From NCBI GenBank assembly GCA_019694435.1, contig JAIBBZ010000002.1:62001-126000 (forward strand): a stretch of 64,000 nt of DNA, in the 5' to 3' direction. The DNA is from Pirellulales bacterium. GTDB lineage: Bacteria; Planctomycetota; Planctomycetia; Pirellulales; JAEUIK01. Position 1 is the stretch's first letter. Every line of letters begins with the position of its first letter. The notes below the pieces were generated by a model. The model was given only the letters and a program-made list of their open reading frames with translations. It ran no database searches and was not told the origin of the DNA. The translations under genes were made by a program, and so were the position numbers. Below are positions 28,095-36,043 of the stretch, piece by piece.

Positions 28095-29033
28095 CTATAG
28101 TTCGATGCGTTGCACGCGGTGGTTGTTCGAGTCGAGCACGTGCAGCCGCCCTTGAGAGTCGCGCACCAATCCCCAGGGGTTGTTCAATTGTCCCGGGGCC
28201 CGGCCGTAGGTGCCCCAACAGCCGACGCTTTGGCCGTCGAGCGTGAACTTCTGCACGCGGCTGTTGCCAAATTCACAAACGTAGACGTGTCCTTGGCCGT
28301 CGAAGGCCAGGTCATACGGGTAGTAAAGCTGCCCCGGGGCGCTGCCTTGCTCGCCCCAGGCCAGCAGCAGCTTGCCGTTCCGGTCGAAGACCTGCAACCG
28401 GTGATTGCACGAATCGGTCACCCACAGCCGTTGCTGGTCGTCGAACACCAGGCTTTGCGGACGCAGGAATTGCCCCGGCTCGGAGCCGTGGCTGCCCCAT
28501 TCGAGCAGATACTGGCCCCGGGGATCGAACTTCTGAATCCGGTCGAACTCGCCGTATTCACCGGCGTAGAAGTTCCCGTCGGCGTCGACCACGGCATCGG
28601 TCACGAAGCCGAACTGCCCGGGCCCATGACCATTCACGCCGCCGATCGACTGCAGCAGTTCGCCGCTCAGCGAGTAGATGAGCACGCGGTAGTAATGCGT
28701 ATCGGCCACGAGGATGCGGCCGCGCGGATCGAAGCTCAGACCAGTCGGGCGGCCGTTGTCGTGGGCCGGCGTCTGCCAGGACGATCGATACCCGCCGTCG
28801 CGGTCGAACACCTGGATACGGGCCGTCATGTCGACCAGGTACAGCCGGTCCTGGTGATCGCGCGTGATGGCCCTGGGCTTTTGCAGGCGACCCGGCGAGA
28901 CCCCCGCACGCCCCCAGACCAGTTCGGGCAGATCGGTGCCCGAATCGATACAACCGGCCGTCAGGAGCAGGCACGCCAACATCGCGGGCGGAGCGAAGCG
29001 CCGGAATTGCGGTAGACGCCGCCGTGATGCCAT
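28095..29033 (-). CDS. NHL-repeat lipoprotein
   Basis: This 312-residue predicted lipoprotein has a basic N-terminus, a hydrophobic stretch and the lipobox LTAGC with the acylated Cys at residue 28. Six NHL beta-propeller repeats follow. They show the pattern F-D-x-x-G-x-x-x-V-x-D-x-x-x-x-R-V/I-x-x-F-x-x-x-G, for example DDQQRLWVTDSCNHRLQVFD and DSQGRLHVLDSNNHRVQRIE. NHL propellers bind ligands or proteins. The ATG at 29033 was chosen because it gives a compact lipoprotein signal; an upstream in-frame start would prepend 33 non-signal residues. It lies 38 bp before the giant VWA gene and probably heads that operon. Confidence 0.88.
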   Translation of the reverse strand: MASRRRLPQFRRFAPPAMLACLLLTAGCIDSGTDLPELVWGRAGVSPGRLQKPRAITRDHQDRLYLVDMTARIQVFDRDGGYRSSWQTPAHDNGRPTGLSFDPRGRILVADTHYYRVLIYSLSGELLQSIGGVNGHGPGQFGFVTDAVVDADGNFYAGEYGEFDRIQKFDPRGQYLLEWGSHGSEPGQFLRPQSLVFDDQQRLWVTDSCNHRLQVFDRNGKLLLAWGEQGSAPGQLYYPYDLAFDGQGHVYVCEFGNSRVQKFTLDGQSVGCWGTYGRAPGQLNNPWGLVRDSQGRLHVLDSNNHRVQRIEL

Positions 29034-29337
29034 ACGATGCGGCCCGGGTACGAATGGGCTGAAAAACGCGGGCACGAGGCATTCGCCCCTGGTCGCGAGA
29101 CTTCGACCTTCCCGGCGCCGGCCGGGAGCCAACCAGCCTCCATCGTCGCGGTTTTCCCGGCGCCCGCAAGCTTTTCCCCGTCTGCCGGCTCACAAGGTCC
29201 TGGCCCGGCGCGGCTTGATTCGTCGGCTTTGCGGCCAGTATAGTGCCAGGGCGGCTTCGGATCATCGCACCAACGGCGGATCCGTGGCGCCGCGCCAATC
29301 GAGGCCCCGTTCGGCGCGTCGCCGCAATTGCTCGTCT
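29034..29337. other. 304-bp divergent intergenic region
   Basis: No gene is supported here. The region separates the leftward NHL/VWA/MoxR operon from the rightward Sua5-phosphatase gene. A promoter candidate for the rightward gene is listed separately; I see no good -10 box for the leftward operon. Confidence 0.6.
29215..29244 (+). promoter_or_regulatory. Candidate promoter for the Sua5-phosphatase/rpiB genes
   Basis: TTGATT (29215-29220) and TATAGT (29239-29244) are separated by 18 nt, matching consensus at 4 of 6 and 5 of 6 positions. Transcription would start near 29251, leaving a leader of about 87 nt before the ATG at 29338. Confidence 0.4.
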
Positions 29338-30456
29338 ATGCCGCCTGTTGTCTTCGATCTTCGCAGCGCTGACGATTCGCGCGACGTCGTGCACCGCGCC
29401 GTGCAAGCACTGGCCGAGGGCAAGCTCGTCGCGTTTCCGACCGAGACCATCTACGGACTGGCTGCTAGCGCACTGGTCGAGAGCGCCGTCGAGCGCCTGC
29501 TGGCCGTCAAGGGGCGCTCCAAGGTTCCGGTTGCGCTGGCCATCAAGAGTGCCGAAGACGCCTGCGATTATGTTCCCGACCTGAGTCCCTTGGGCCGGCG
29601 ATTGGCGCGGCGCTGCTGGCCGGGGCCGGTGACCTTGGTGGTCGAGAACCATCATCCCGAGGGTCTGGTCCAACAATTGCCTACGGCGGTTCGTCAGGCC
29701 GTTGCGCCGGACGGCTGGGTGGCCTTGCGCGTACCGGCGCACGGCGCGATCCAGCACGTGCTCAAACTGCTGGCGGGCCCCCTGGCCTTGACCAGCGCCA
29801 CCCGCGACGGAGGCCCCGACTCGACCACGGCGGCCGCGGTAGTCTCGGCCCTCGACGACCAGGTGCAGTTGGTGATCGATGACGGCCAGACCCGGTTTGG
29901 CCAGCCGTCTTCGATCGTACGCGTCAGGGAGAAATCGTTCGAGCTGATCCGCCAGGGGGTGGTCAGCGAGCAAGTGCTCAAGAGGCTCAGCAGCTTGATG
30001 ATTCTGTTTGTCTGCACCGGCAACACGTGCCGCAGCCCGATGGCTGAGATCATGTGCCGGAAATTGCTGGCCGAGCGGCTGGGCTGTCCGATGGCCGAGT
30101 TGCCCGATCGCGGCGTGCTGGTCGTCTCAGCCGGAATCGCGGCTATGATGGGGGGCAGGGCCAGTACCGAAAGCGTCAACGTCATGGCGGCCCAGGGACT
30201 CGACTTGCGCGATCACGAAAGCCAACCGCTGACCCCGCAACTGGTCCGCCACGCCGACTACATCCTCACGATGACTGGCGCGCATCGGCAGGCGATTATT
30301 GGCGAATGGCCCGAGGCCTCGGCGCGAACCCGCGTGTTGTGCCGGAGCGGGGCTGACGTGACCGACCCGATCGGCGGCACCACGGCCCACTATCAGCGCT
30401 GTGCCGACCAGATTCGGGCCGAGCTAACCGCATGGGTTAAGGAATTACCGCTCTAG
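29338..30456 (+). CDS. Fusion: Sua5/YrdC threonylcarbamoyl-AMP synthase + YwlE-type low-MW phosphatase
   Basis: This 372-residue two-domain protein has a Sua5/YciO/YrdC domain at residues 1-205. This domain makes threonylcarbamoyl-AMP for the t6A37 modification of tRNAs; seen are FPTETIYGLAA, KGRSKVPVAL and LTSATRDGGPDST. Residues 221-372 form a low-molecular-weight phosphatase with the P-loop CTGNTCRS (Cys226, Arg232) and the acid loop VTDPIGG. Thr230 in the P-loop is the residue that marks protein-arginine phosphatases such as Bacillus YwlE; tyrosine phosphatases usually have Ile. The second domain begins at an in-frame ATG (29998), so separate internal translation is possible. rpiB follows 40 bp later. 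Frames extending upstream of 29338 are Arg/Pro-rich and non-coding in appearance. Confidence 0.9.
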   Translation: MPPVVFDLRSADDSRDVVHRAVQALAEGKLVAFPTETIYGLAASALVESAVERLLAVKGRSKVPVALAIKSAEDACDYVPDLSPLGRRLARRCWPGPVTLVVENHHPEGLVQQLPTAVRQAVAPDGWVALRVPAHGAIQHVLKLLAGPLALTSATRDGGPDSTTAAAVVSALDDQVQLVIDDGQTRFGQPSSIVRVREKSFELIRQGVVSEQVLKRLSSLMILFVCTGNTCRSPMAEIMCRKLLAERLGCPMAELPDRGVLVVSAGIAAMMGGRASTESVNVMAAQGLDLRDHESQPLTPQLVRHADYILTMTGAHRQAIIGEWPEASARTRVLCRSGADVTDPIGGTTAHYQRCADQIRAELTAWVKELPL

Positions 30457-30496
30457 GCGGCCGCCGCACACGGAAATGCCCGAGGGAGTGTACGAG

Positions 30497-30946
30497 ATGC
30501 GAATTGCGATCGGCAGCGATCACCGTGGCGTCGCGGTCAAGGACAAAATCATCGACCTGCTCGGCCGCTTGCAACATGCGGCCGTCGACGTGGGGACCCA
30601 CGGCAACGAAAGCGTCGACTATCCCGATATCGCCGAAAGCGTGGCCCGCAAGGTGGCCAGCCATGAGGTCGATCGCGGGATCCTGATCTGCGGTAGCGGA
30701 TTGGGCATGTGCATTGCCGCCAACAAGGTCAAGGGAGTGCGTGCGGCCCCTTGCAGCGACGATCTGGCGGCGGAGATGAGCCGCCGGCACAACGACCTCA
30801 ACGTGCTCTGCTTGTCGGCCGACATGCTGGGCGAAAAGCTGATCGACCGCATCGTCGAGGTCTGGTTGGCCACCGAATTCGAAGGCGGCCGGCACGCGCG
30901 GCGAATTGCCAAGATCGACGACCTGGAAAAAGACTGCGGCGACTAG
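30497..30946 (+). CDS. rpiB: Ribose-5-phosphate isomerase B
   Basis: This 149-residue enzyme interconverts ribose 5-phosphate and ribulose 5-phosphate in the pentose phosphate pathway. Type B signatures are all present: IAIGSDHRG at the N-terminus, the GNESVDYPDIA segment, the catalytic loop ILICGSGLGMCIAANK with Cys70, and GVRAAPCSD. The ATG at 30497 has GGGAG about 11 bases upstream; the seven extra residues of a longer frame are not conserved. It lies 40 bp after the Sua5-phosphatase fusion and is likely co-transcribed, echoing the ywlC-ywlE-ywlF order of Bacillus. The family also contains LacA/LacB-like isomerases, which are less likely given the context. Confidence 0.93.
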   Translation: MRIAIGSDHRGVAVKDKIIDLLGRLQHAAVDVGTHGNESVDYPDIAESVARKVASHEVDRGILICGSGLGMCIAANKVKGVRAAPCSDDLAAEMSRRHNDLNVLCLSADMLGEKLIDRIVEVWLATEFEGGRHARRIAKIDDLEKDCGD

Positions 30947-31128
30947 CGCTCTGGCGATCAGCGCTCTGCCAGCGCTGGAGGTTCGGGTCGAGAGCCACTC
31001 GCAGAGCACGGGGAATTGACTTGCCGCCGAACCACCGACGTTTTCGGCGATCGTGCATTGCCACTCCTGGTTCTCAGGGTTGACGATGCACGAGGCTGGC
31101 CCTTCAGCAGGCAGCGGGGGAACCTCGC

Positions 31129-32340
31129 ATGTTCCGTGCGATCTTGCTCGCGTGGCTCGTGTTCGGTGGTGCGCAGGCCGTGCATTCGGCCGACGTGCCA
31201 CGGTTGTTGTTCACCTCGCAGGGTCGCACCGGCATCGTCGCGGCCGACGGCTCGGACCTGCGCTATTTCGACTTCCAGATCCCCAACCAGGCTACCTGGC
31301 AACCTAGCGAGGCGTTTCGCGACGGGCGGCGAATCCTGTTTCTCAGCATGGAGCCCCGGCGCGACGGGCCAGGTCGCCCGTTCGAAGAGTACTACACGCA
31401 AACGCCCACGCACCTCTGGATTCACGACCTGGCGGACGGCAGCCTGCAGGAAATCTGCACGCAGGAGCGGAAGGCGCCGTTCGTCACACCGGCCTTGTTG
31501 GTCGGCGACGACCGGCTGCTGATTCAGGTCGTCAAGGATCGCGTCGGGCAGATCTACAGCGTCAAGCTCGATGGCAGCGATGCCCAGGCTTTCACGGCGG
31601 CAGGCGAGGGGCTGCCATACGGGCTGAGCCTCAGCCCCGATCGCCGGCGCGTGGCGTTTCACCTGGCCAGTCCCGAAGGCTACCAGGTCTGGACGAGCGA
31701 TCTCCAGGGGCGCGATCGAGTCAAGCTCGCCGGTCATCCCGAGCACCTGTATTTCGGCACCGCGTGGTCGCCCGATGGGCAGTGGGTCGTGTATGTCGAT
31801 TGCGACTATGGCCATGACCCGGGCCACGATTGGGCCGACGTGTGCATCGGCCGCGCCGACGGCAGCGAACATCGCGTGCTGACACAGGGTCAGGCCATGT
31901 GGTTCGCCGCGAGTTACGGCAGCGCTTCGACGCGCGGCGGCGGCTCGAATGTCCCCACGTGGACCCCGGATGGCGCGATCGTGTTTCCGCGCCGCACGCC
32001 CCAGGCGCGCGTCCCGTGGCAGTACCAGACCGATCAAGCCGACACCGATCATTTCAATCGGCGCTTCCTGCCCGATCAGGCCCGCGGCGGCACGCAAATC
32101 GTGCGGCTCGATCCGCGCGACGGATCGGTCCAGGAGCTGACGGCGGCCGTCGAAGGCGTCTGGGATTTTCGCGCGAGCGTTTCGCCCGACGGGCAGCGGC
32201 TGGTGTTTTGTCGCGCCGAGGTCGGCGCGGCGCCGGCCGTCTGGGTCGCGGCGGTCGACGGCAGCGAGGCGCGGAGGATCACCGGCGGCATCGAAGACCG
32301 CGGGGCCGACCATCCCCGCTGGCTGCCGCCCGGCAACTAG
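31129..32340 (+). CDS. Secreted WD40-like (TolB/PD40) beta-propeller protein
   Basis: This 403-residue protein has a signal peptide (1-20, ending AVHSAD) and a beta propeller built from PD40/TolB-type repeats. Clear blades contain LSLSPDRRRVAFHLASPEGYQVW, WSPDGQWVVYV, WTPDGAIVFPR and VSPDGQRLVFCRAE. Such proteins resemble the TolB propeller or the lid of prolyl oligopeptidases, but no peptidase domain follows, so a binding or structural role is likely. Its TAG stop shares the palindrome CTAG (32337-32340) with the stop of the convergent oxidoreductase gene, so the two coding regions overlap by four bases. Confidence 0.87.
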   Translation: MFRAILLAWLVFGGAQAVHSADVPRLLFTSQGRTGIVAADGSDLRYFDFQIPNQATWQPSEAFRDGRRILFLSMEPRRDGPGRPFEEYYTQTPTHLWIHDLADGSLQEICTQERKAPFVTPALLVGDDRLLIQVVKDRVGQIYSVKLDGSDAQAFTAAGEGLPYGLSLSPDRRRVAFHLASPEGYQVWTSDLQGRDRVKLAGHPEHLYFGTAWSPDGQWVVYVDCDYGHDPGHDWADVCIGRADGSEHRVLTQGQAMWFAASYGSASTRGGGSNVPTWTPDGAIVFPRRTPQARVPWQYQTDQADTDHFNRRFLPDQARGGTQIVRLDPRDGSVQELTAAVEGVWDFRASVSPDGQRLVFCRAEVGAAPAVWVAAVDGSEARRITGGIEDRGADHPRWLPPGN

Positions 32341-35285
32341 ACCTGCGGCAATCGAGCGGCGATGTATTCCACTGGGTGCACGGCACGCTTGCCGGTGCCG
32401 TCGTGAATCTGGTGGCGGCAAGAAAATCCGGGAGCCACGATCGGACCGTCGTGCGTTTGCACAGCGGGGAACAGCACCCGGTCCCCGATCTGCATGCTCA
32501 GTTCGTAGTGTTCGTACCCGAACGAGCCGGCCATGCCGCAGCAGCCCGAGTCGACCACCTGCACCTTGCTGCCGGTGGTCCGTTCGAGCCACTGGCTCGT
32601 CGGGCCCACTCCGACGAGCGCCTTTTGATGGCAGTGTCCGTGCAGCAGCACGGTCTCCGCCGCCGGCTGCGGTTCCTGCACCGGCGGTACGTCGGCCAGC
32701 AGTTGATCGATCAATCGCGCCGCGCCGGCCACGGTCTGTGCGTCGGTCCCGCGCAACAGGTCGCGATAATCGTCGGACAAAGTCAACACGCAGCTCGGCT
32801 CGCAGCCGACGATGGGTACGCCCTGCAAGGCCCAAGGCAGCAGCCGCGCGACATTGGCCTCGGCCAGACGTCTGGCGTCGTCGAGCAGACCCTTGGAAAT
32901 CATAGCCCGGCCGCAGCACGGCAGTCCGGCGAGATGCACGCGATAGCCGGCCACCTCGAGCACGCGCACCGCCGCGGCGTTGACTTGCGGCTCGCAATAG
33001 CTCGTCAGGCAATCGTCCAAGAGCACGACGTCGCCGCGCGTGGCCGCGTGGCGTGGCGCGGCATGCTGGGCGAACCAGCCCTGGAAATGTTGCCGCGAAA
33101 ACCTGGGCAGCGAACGCCGCCGATCGATGCCCGCCATCCATTGGCCGAGCCATCGCGCTCCCGGCAGATGCGCCAACCAGTTCGAGACGGGTGCCGTCCG
33201 TGAGCCCCAGCGATTGAGCAGTGCCACCTGCGCCAGCAGCCGCGTGCCGAGCGGCGCGCCGTGCCGCTGCCAGTAGTGATGCAAGAATTCGGCCTTGAGC
33301 TTGGCCACGTCGACATTCGACGGGCACTCGGCCTTGCAGCCCTTGCACTGCAGACACAGGTCGAAGGTGTCGTAGAGTTCGCGGCTGCACAGCTCTTCGG
33401 TTGCCAGCTTGCCCGACAGCGCACGGCGCAGGGCATTGGCGCGGCCGCGCGTGCTGTGTTCTTCGTCGCGCGTGGCCATGAACGAGGGGCACATCGTGCC
33501 GCTGAGCGTCTTACGGCAGACCCCCACCCCGCTGCATTGGGCCGCGGCCCCGGCGAACCCTCCCTGCTCCGCAAAGTCGAAGACCGTCAGTACCGGCAGC
33601 GTCTGCTCGCCCGGCAGATGGCGCAGATGCTCGATCGGCGAGGGTCCCTCGACCACCTTGCCGGGGTTGAAGATGCCCTGCGGATCGAAGGCCGACTTCA
33701 ACTCGCGAAAAGCTTGATAGATGCGCGGTCCGAACATGCGCTCGTTGAGATAGCTGCGGGACAGCCCATCGCCGTGTTCACCGCTCATGGCGCCGCCGAA
33801 TTCGCGCACCAGGTCGCAGACCTCGCTGGAGATCCTGGCCAGCCGCTCGACGTCGGCCCGATCGCGGGTGTCCAACAGGGGGCGGATGTGCAGGCAACCG
33901 ACCGAAGCGTGGCCGTAGTAGGTGCCCTCCGTACCATTCGCCCGGAGGATCTCGCGAAACCGGCGGACAAATTCGGGCAAGTGCTCGAGCGCGACGGCCG
34001 TGTCTTCCACGAAGGCAATCGGCTTGCGCATCCCGGGCACGCCCATCATCAAGGGCAAGGCCGCCTTGCGACAGGCCCAAACATGGGCGACCTGCGCCGG
34101 TTCGAGCGCCACAACCGTGGATTGCAGCCCCGGCTGTCCGGCCAGCTCGGCCTGGGCCCGGTCGATCCGCGCAGCGACTTCGGCGGCCGTGTCGCCACTG
34201 ATTTCAACCAGCAACAACGACTCGGGATCGCCGACGACGAAATCGAGATAGCTGCGATACTCCAGGCTTTCCCGGGCCATGCGCACGATCAGCCCGTCGA
34301 ACAGCTCGACGGCCGACGGATCGAGCGGCAGCACGCAGGCTACGGCTGCCACGGCGTCGGCCAAAGTGGCGAAGTGCAACGCCAGGACTCCCCGCGCCGC
34401 CGGCAAGGGGACCAGATGCACGAGCGCCTCGGTCAGGCAGGCCAGGGTGCCTTCCGATCCGACGAGCAGGCGCGCCGCGTTGAACAGTTCGCCGGGATGC
34501 CGCGCCGCCTCGCGCTGCCGCAGCGCGTGCACCATGCTGGGCACCGGCAGCAATTGCCGGAACTCGGGCACCAGCTCGTCGAGGTTGTAACCGCTGACGC
34601 GCCGCTGCAAGCGCGGGAACCGCGCGAGAATCTCGTCGCGCTCCGTGCTGGCCAGGCGGGCGAGCGTGCGATAGGCGCTCGCCTCGAGCGAAGTGCCAGA
34701 CTGCCGCGCGTGGAAGTCGTCGGTCGTAACGGGGCCGAAGGTCGTCCGGCTGCCGTCGGCCAGCACGCAGTCGAGCGACAAGACGTGGTCGACCACCTTG
34801 CCGTAGACAATCGATCGCGAGCCGGCTGAATTGTTGCCGATCATGCCGCCCAGGTTGGCGCGGCTGCTTGTGGCCACGTCCGGGCCGAACTGCAAACCGT
34901 GCCGCGCCGCCGCCGCGTTCAATTCGTCGAGCACGACGCCGGGCTGCACGCGCGCTGTCTGCTCGCGCGGATCGAGCTCGACGATCGACCGCAGGTGCCG
35001 GCTGAAATCGATCACGATGCCGGCGCCGATCGACTGGCCCGAGAGGCTCGTGCCGCCTCCGCGGGGCACGATCGCCAGCCCGTGCGCGGCGGCGAATTGA
35101 ACCGTGGCGACGACGTCCTCGACGCGCCGCGGAAAAACCACACCGACCGGCTCGATCTCGTAAATGCTGGCATCGGTGGCATACAAAGCGGCGTGATAGC
35201 GGTCGAATACCGCCTCGCCGGCCAGGTCGGCGGCCAGCGACTTTGCCAGTTGCGCTAAATGTGCGGGCGAGAGACGGTCGTGCAT
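32337..35285 (-). CDS. FAD-linked oxidase fused to Fe-S/heterodisulfide-reductase-like domain (YdiJ/D-LDH type)
   Basis: This 982-residue two-part dehydrogenase resembles YdiJ and D-2-hydroxyacid dehydrogenases. Residues about 1-520 form the PCMH-type FAD-binding and FAD-linked oxidase domains (PRGGGTSLSGQSIG, NLGGMIGNNSAGSRS, GSEGTLACLTEA, MSGEHGDGLSRS). From about 570 a 4Fe-4S region follows (CSGVGVCRK, CLQCKGCKAECP), then two CCG motifs (GLPCCGRA and DSGCCGMAGSFG) as in the GlcF/LldE family. It would oxidise a 2-hydroxy acid such as D-lactate or 2-hydroxyglutarate and pass electrons through its Fe-S clusters. The acceptor is unknown. ATG at 35285 was chosen; a GTG at 35303 is the alternative. 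Confidence 0.92.
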   Translation of the reverse strand: MHDRLSPAHLAQLAKSLAADLAGEAVFDRYHAALYATDASIYEIEPVGVVFPRRVEDVVATVQFAAAHGLAIVPRGGGTSLSGQSIGAGIVIDFSRHLRSIVELDPREQTARVQPGVVLDELNAAAARHGLQFGPDVATSSRANLGGMIGNNSAGSRSIVYGKVVDHVLSLDCVLADGSRTTFGPVTTDDFHARQSGTSLEASAYRTLARLASTERDEILARFPRLQRRVSGYNLDELVPEFRQLLPVPSMVHALRQREAARHPGELFNAARLLVGSEGTLACLTEALVHLVPLPAARGVLALHFATLADAVAAVACVLPLDPSAVELFDGLIVRMARESLEYRSYLDFVVGDPESLLLVEISGDTAAEVAARIDRAQAELAGQPGLQSTVVALEPAQVAHVWACRKAALPLMMGVPGMRKPIAFVEDTAVALEHLPEFVRRFREILRANGTEGTYYGHASVGCLHIRPLLDTRDRADVERLARISSEVCDLVREFGGAMSGEHGDGLSRSYLNERMFGPRIYQAFRELKSAFDPQGIFNPGKVVEGPSPIEHLRHLPGEQTLPVLTVFDFAEQGGFAGAAAQCSGVGVCRKTLSGTMCPSFMATRDEEHSTRGRANALRRALSGKLATEELCSRELYDTFDLCLQCKGCKAECPSNVDVAKLKAEFLHHYWQRHGAPLGTRLLAQVALLNRWGSRTAPVSNWLAHLPGARWLGQWMAGIDRRRSLPRFSRQHFQGWFAQHAAPRHAATRGDVVLLDDCLTSYCEPQVNAAAVRVLEVAGYRVHLAGLPCCGRAMISKGLLDDARRLAEANVARLLPWALQGVPIVGCEPSCVLTLSDDYRDLLRGTDAQTVAGAARLIDQLLADVPPVQEPQPAAETVLLHGHCHQKALVGVGPTSQWLERTTGSKVQVVDSGCCGMAGSFGYEHYELSMQIGDRVLFPAVQTHDGPIVAPGFSCRHQIHDGTGKRAVHPVEYIAARLPQV

Positions 35286-35448
35286 AGCCAGGGTTGAAAT
35301 CACGCGTGATTTGCGGGGGTCGTGGAGACCGCCATTATCTTGCAGCCACGTGGATTGTTGATAGAGTCGAGTTTGTGCATCGTTTTCCCGTCCCGTGCTG
35401 GGAAAGCCGGTACTGCATCAGGATTCCTTGCGTCAGGATTGCCGGGTG

Positions 35449-36012
35449 ATGTCCGAGTCTCATGCCTCGCATTCCAACGAAGTCGATCAGTTGCTGCTCA
35501 ATGCGCGGCTGCGCGACGAGTTGGAACCCTACTTGGATGAGTCGATCTCGCAGGTCGGCCCCTTGCCCACGCAACGCGAGAACGAATACCTCGCGTCGAT
35601 GTTGGCCTGGGAGCGTGCGCCGGTGCTGCCGATCGCCGAGTGGTTTAGTCCACCGCTGGTGTTGCCGCCTCCCAGCGAGTTGAACGACGTGCAGTTGCAC
35701 ACGCTGTTGTGGGAAACGATCCGCAGGCTGCATGCCAAGCGAATCGTGCTCGACTTCACCGACCACTTGTCCGACCACCAGCTCTATTGCCTGATCTACC
35801 GCGACATCCTGCCATCGTACGAAAAGAAGATCGAGTCGTCGCGGCACTATCTGCACTGGGATTGCGCCAACATGGGCGACGATCCCGAGATCTGGCTGCG
35901 ACATTACGCCTCGGAAGAAGAACGCCTGGGCTGGAGCGACCAGACCGGCCAGACGCCTCCGCCGCACGTGTCGCCGCCCTACCCGCGCCATTTGCCGCAC
36001 CACCCGCTGTAA
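35449..36012 (+). CDS. Conserved unknown protein (187 aa)
   Basis: This 187-residue soluble acidic protein has no signal peptide or transmembrane segment. It looks like two parts: an N-terminal helical region (about 10-60) and a compact core (about 75-140) containing LHTLLWETIRRLHAKR, FTDHLSDHQLYCLIYRDIL and SSRHYLHWDC. A Pro/His-rich tail ends the protein. The text of the core is strongly amphipathic and gene-like, and I have an impression of similar proteins in planctomycetes, but I cannot name a family. The ATG at 35449 was chosen over an upstream frame because the latter adds only poorly coding sequence. It is divergent from the FAD/Fe-S oxidoreductase and convergent with the hydrolase. 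Confidence 0.75.
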   Translation: MSESHASHSNEVDQLLLNARLRDELEPYLDESISQVGPLPTQRENEYLASMLAWERAPVLPIAEWFSPPLVLPPPSELNDVQLHTLLWETIRRLHAKRIVLDFTDHLSDHQLYCLIYRDILPSYEKKIESSRHYLHWDCANMGDDPEIWLRHYASEEERLGWSDQTGQTPPPHVSPPYPRHLPHHPL

Positions 36013-36043
36013 GCGCACGGTGCGCGAGGTTCGCGACGCTGAG

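Noticed and set aside
28864-29337. Upstream extension of the Sua5-phosphatase gene
   Set aside because: The added residues are Arg/Pro-rich, overlap the NHL gene on the other strand and would start upstream of the predicted promoter.
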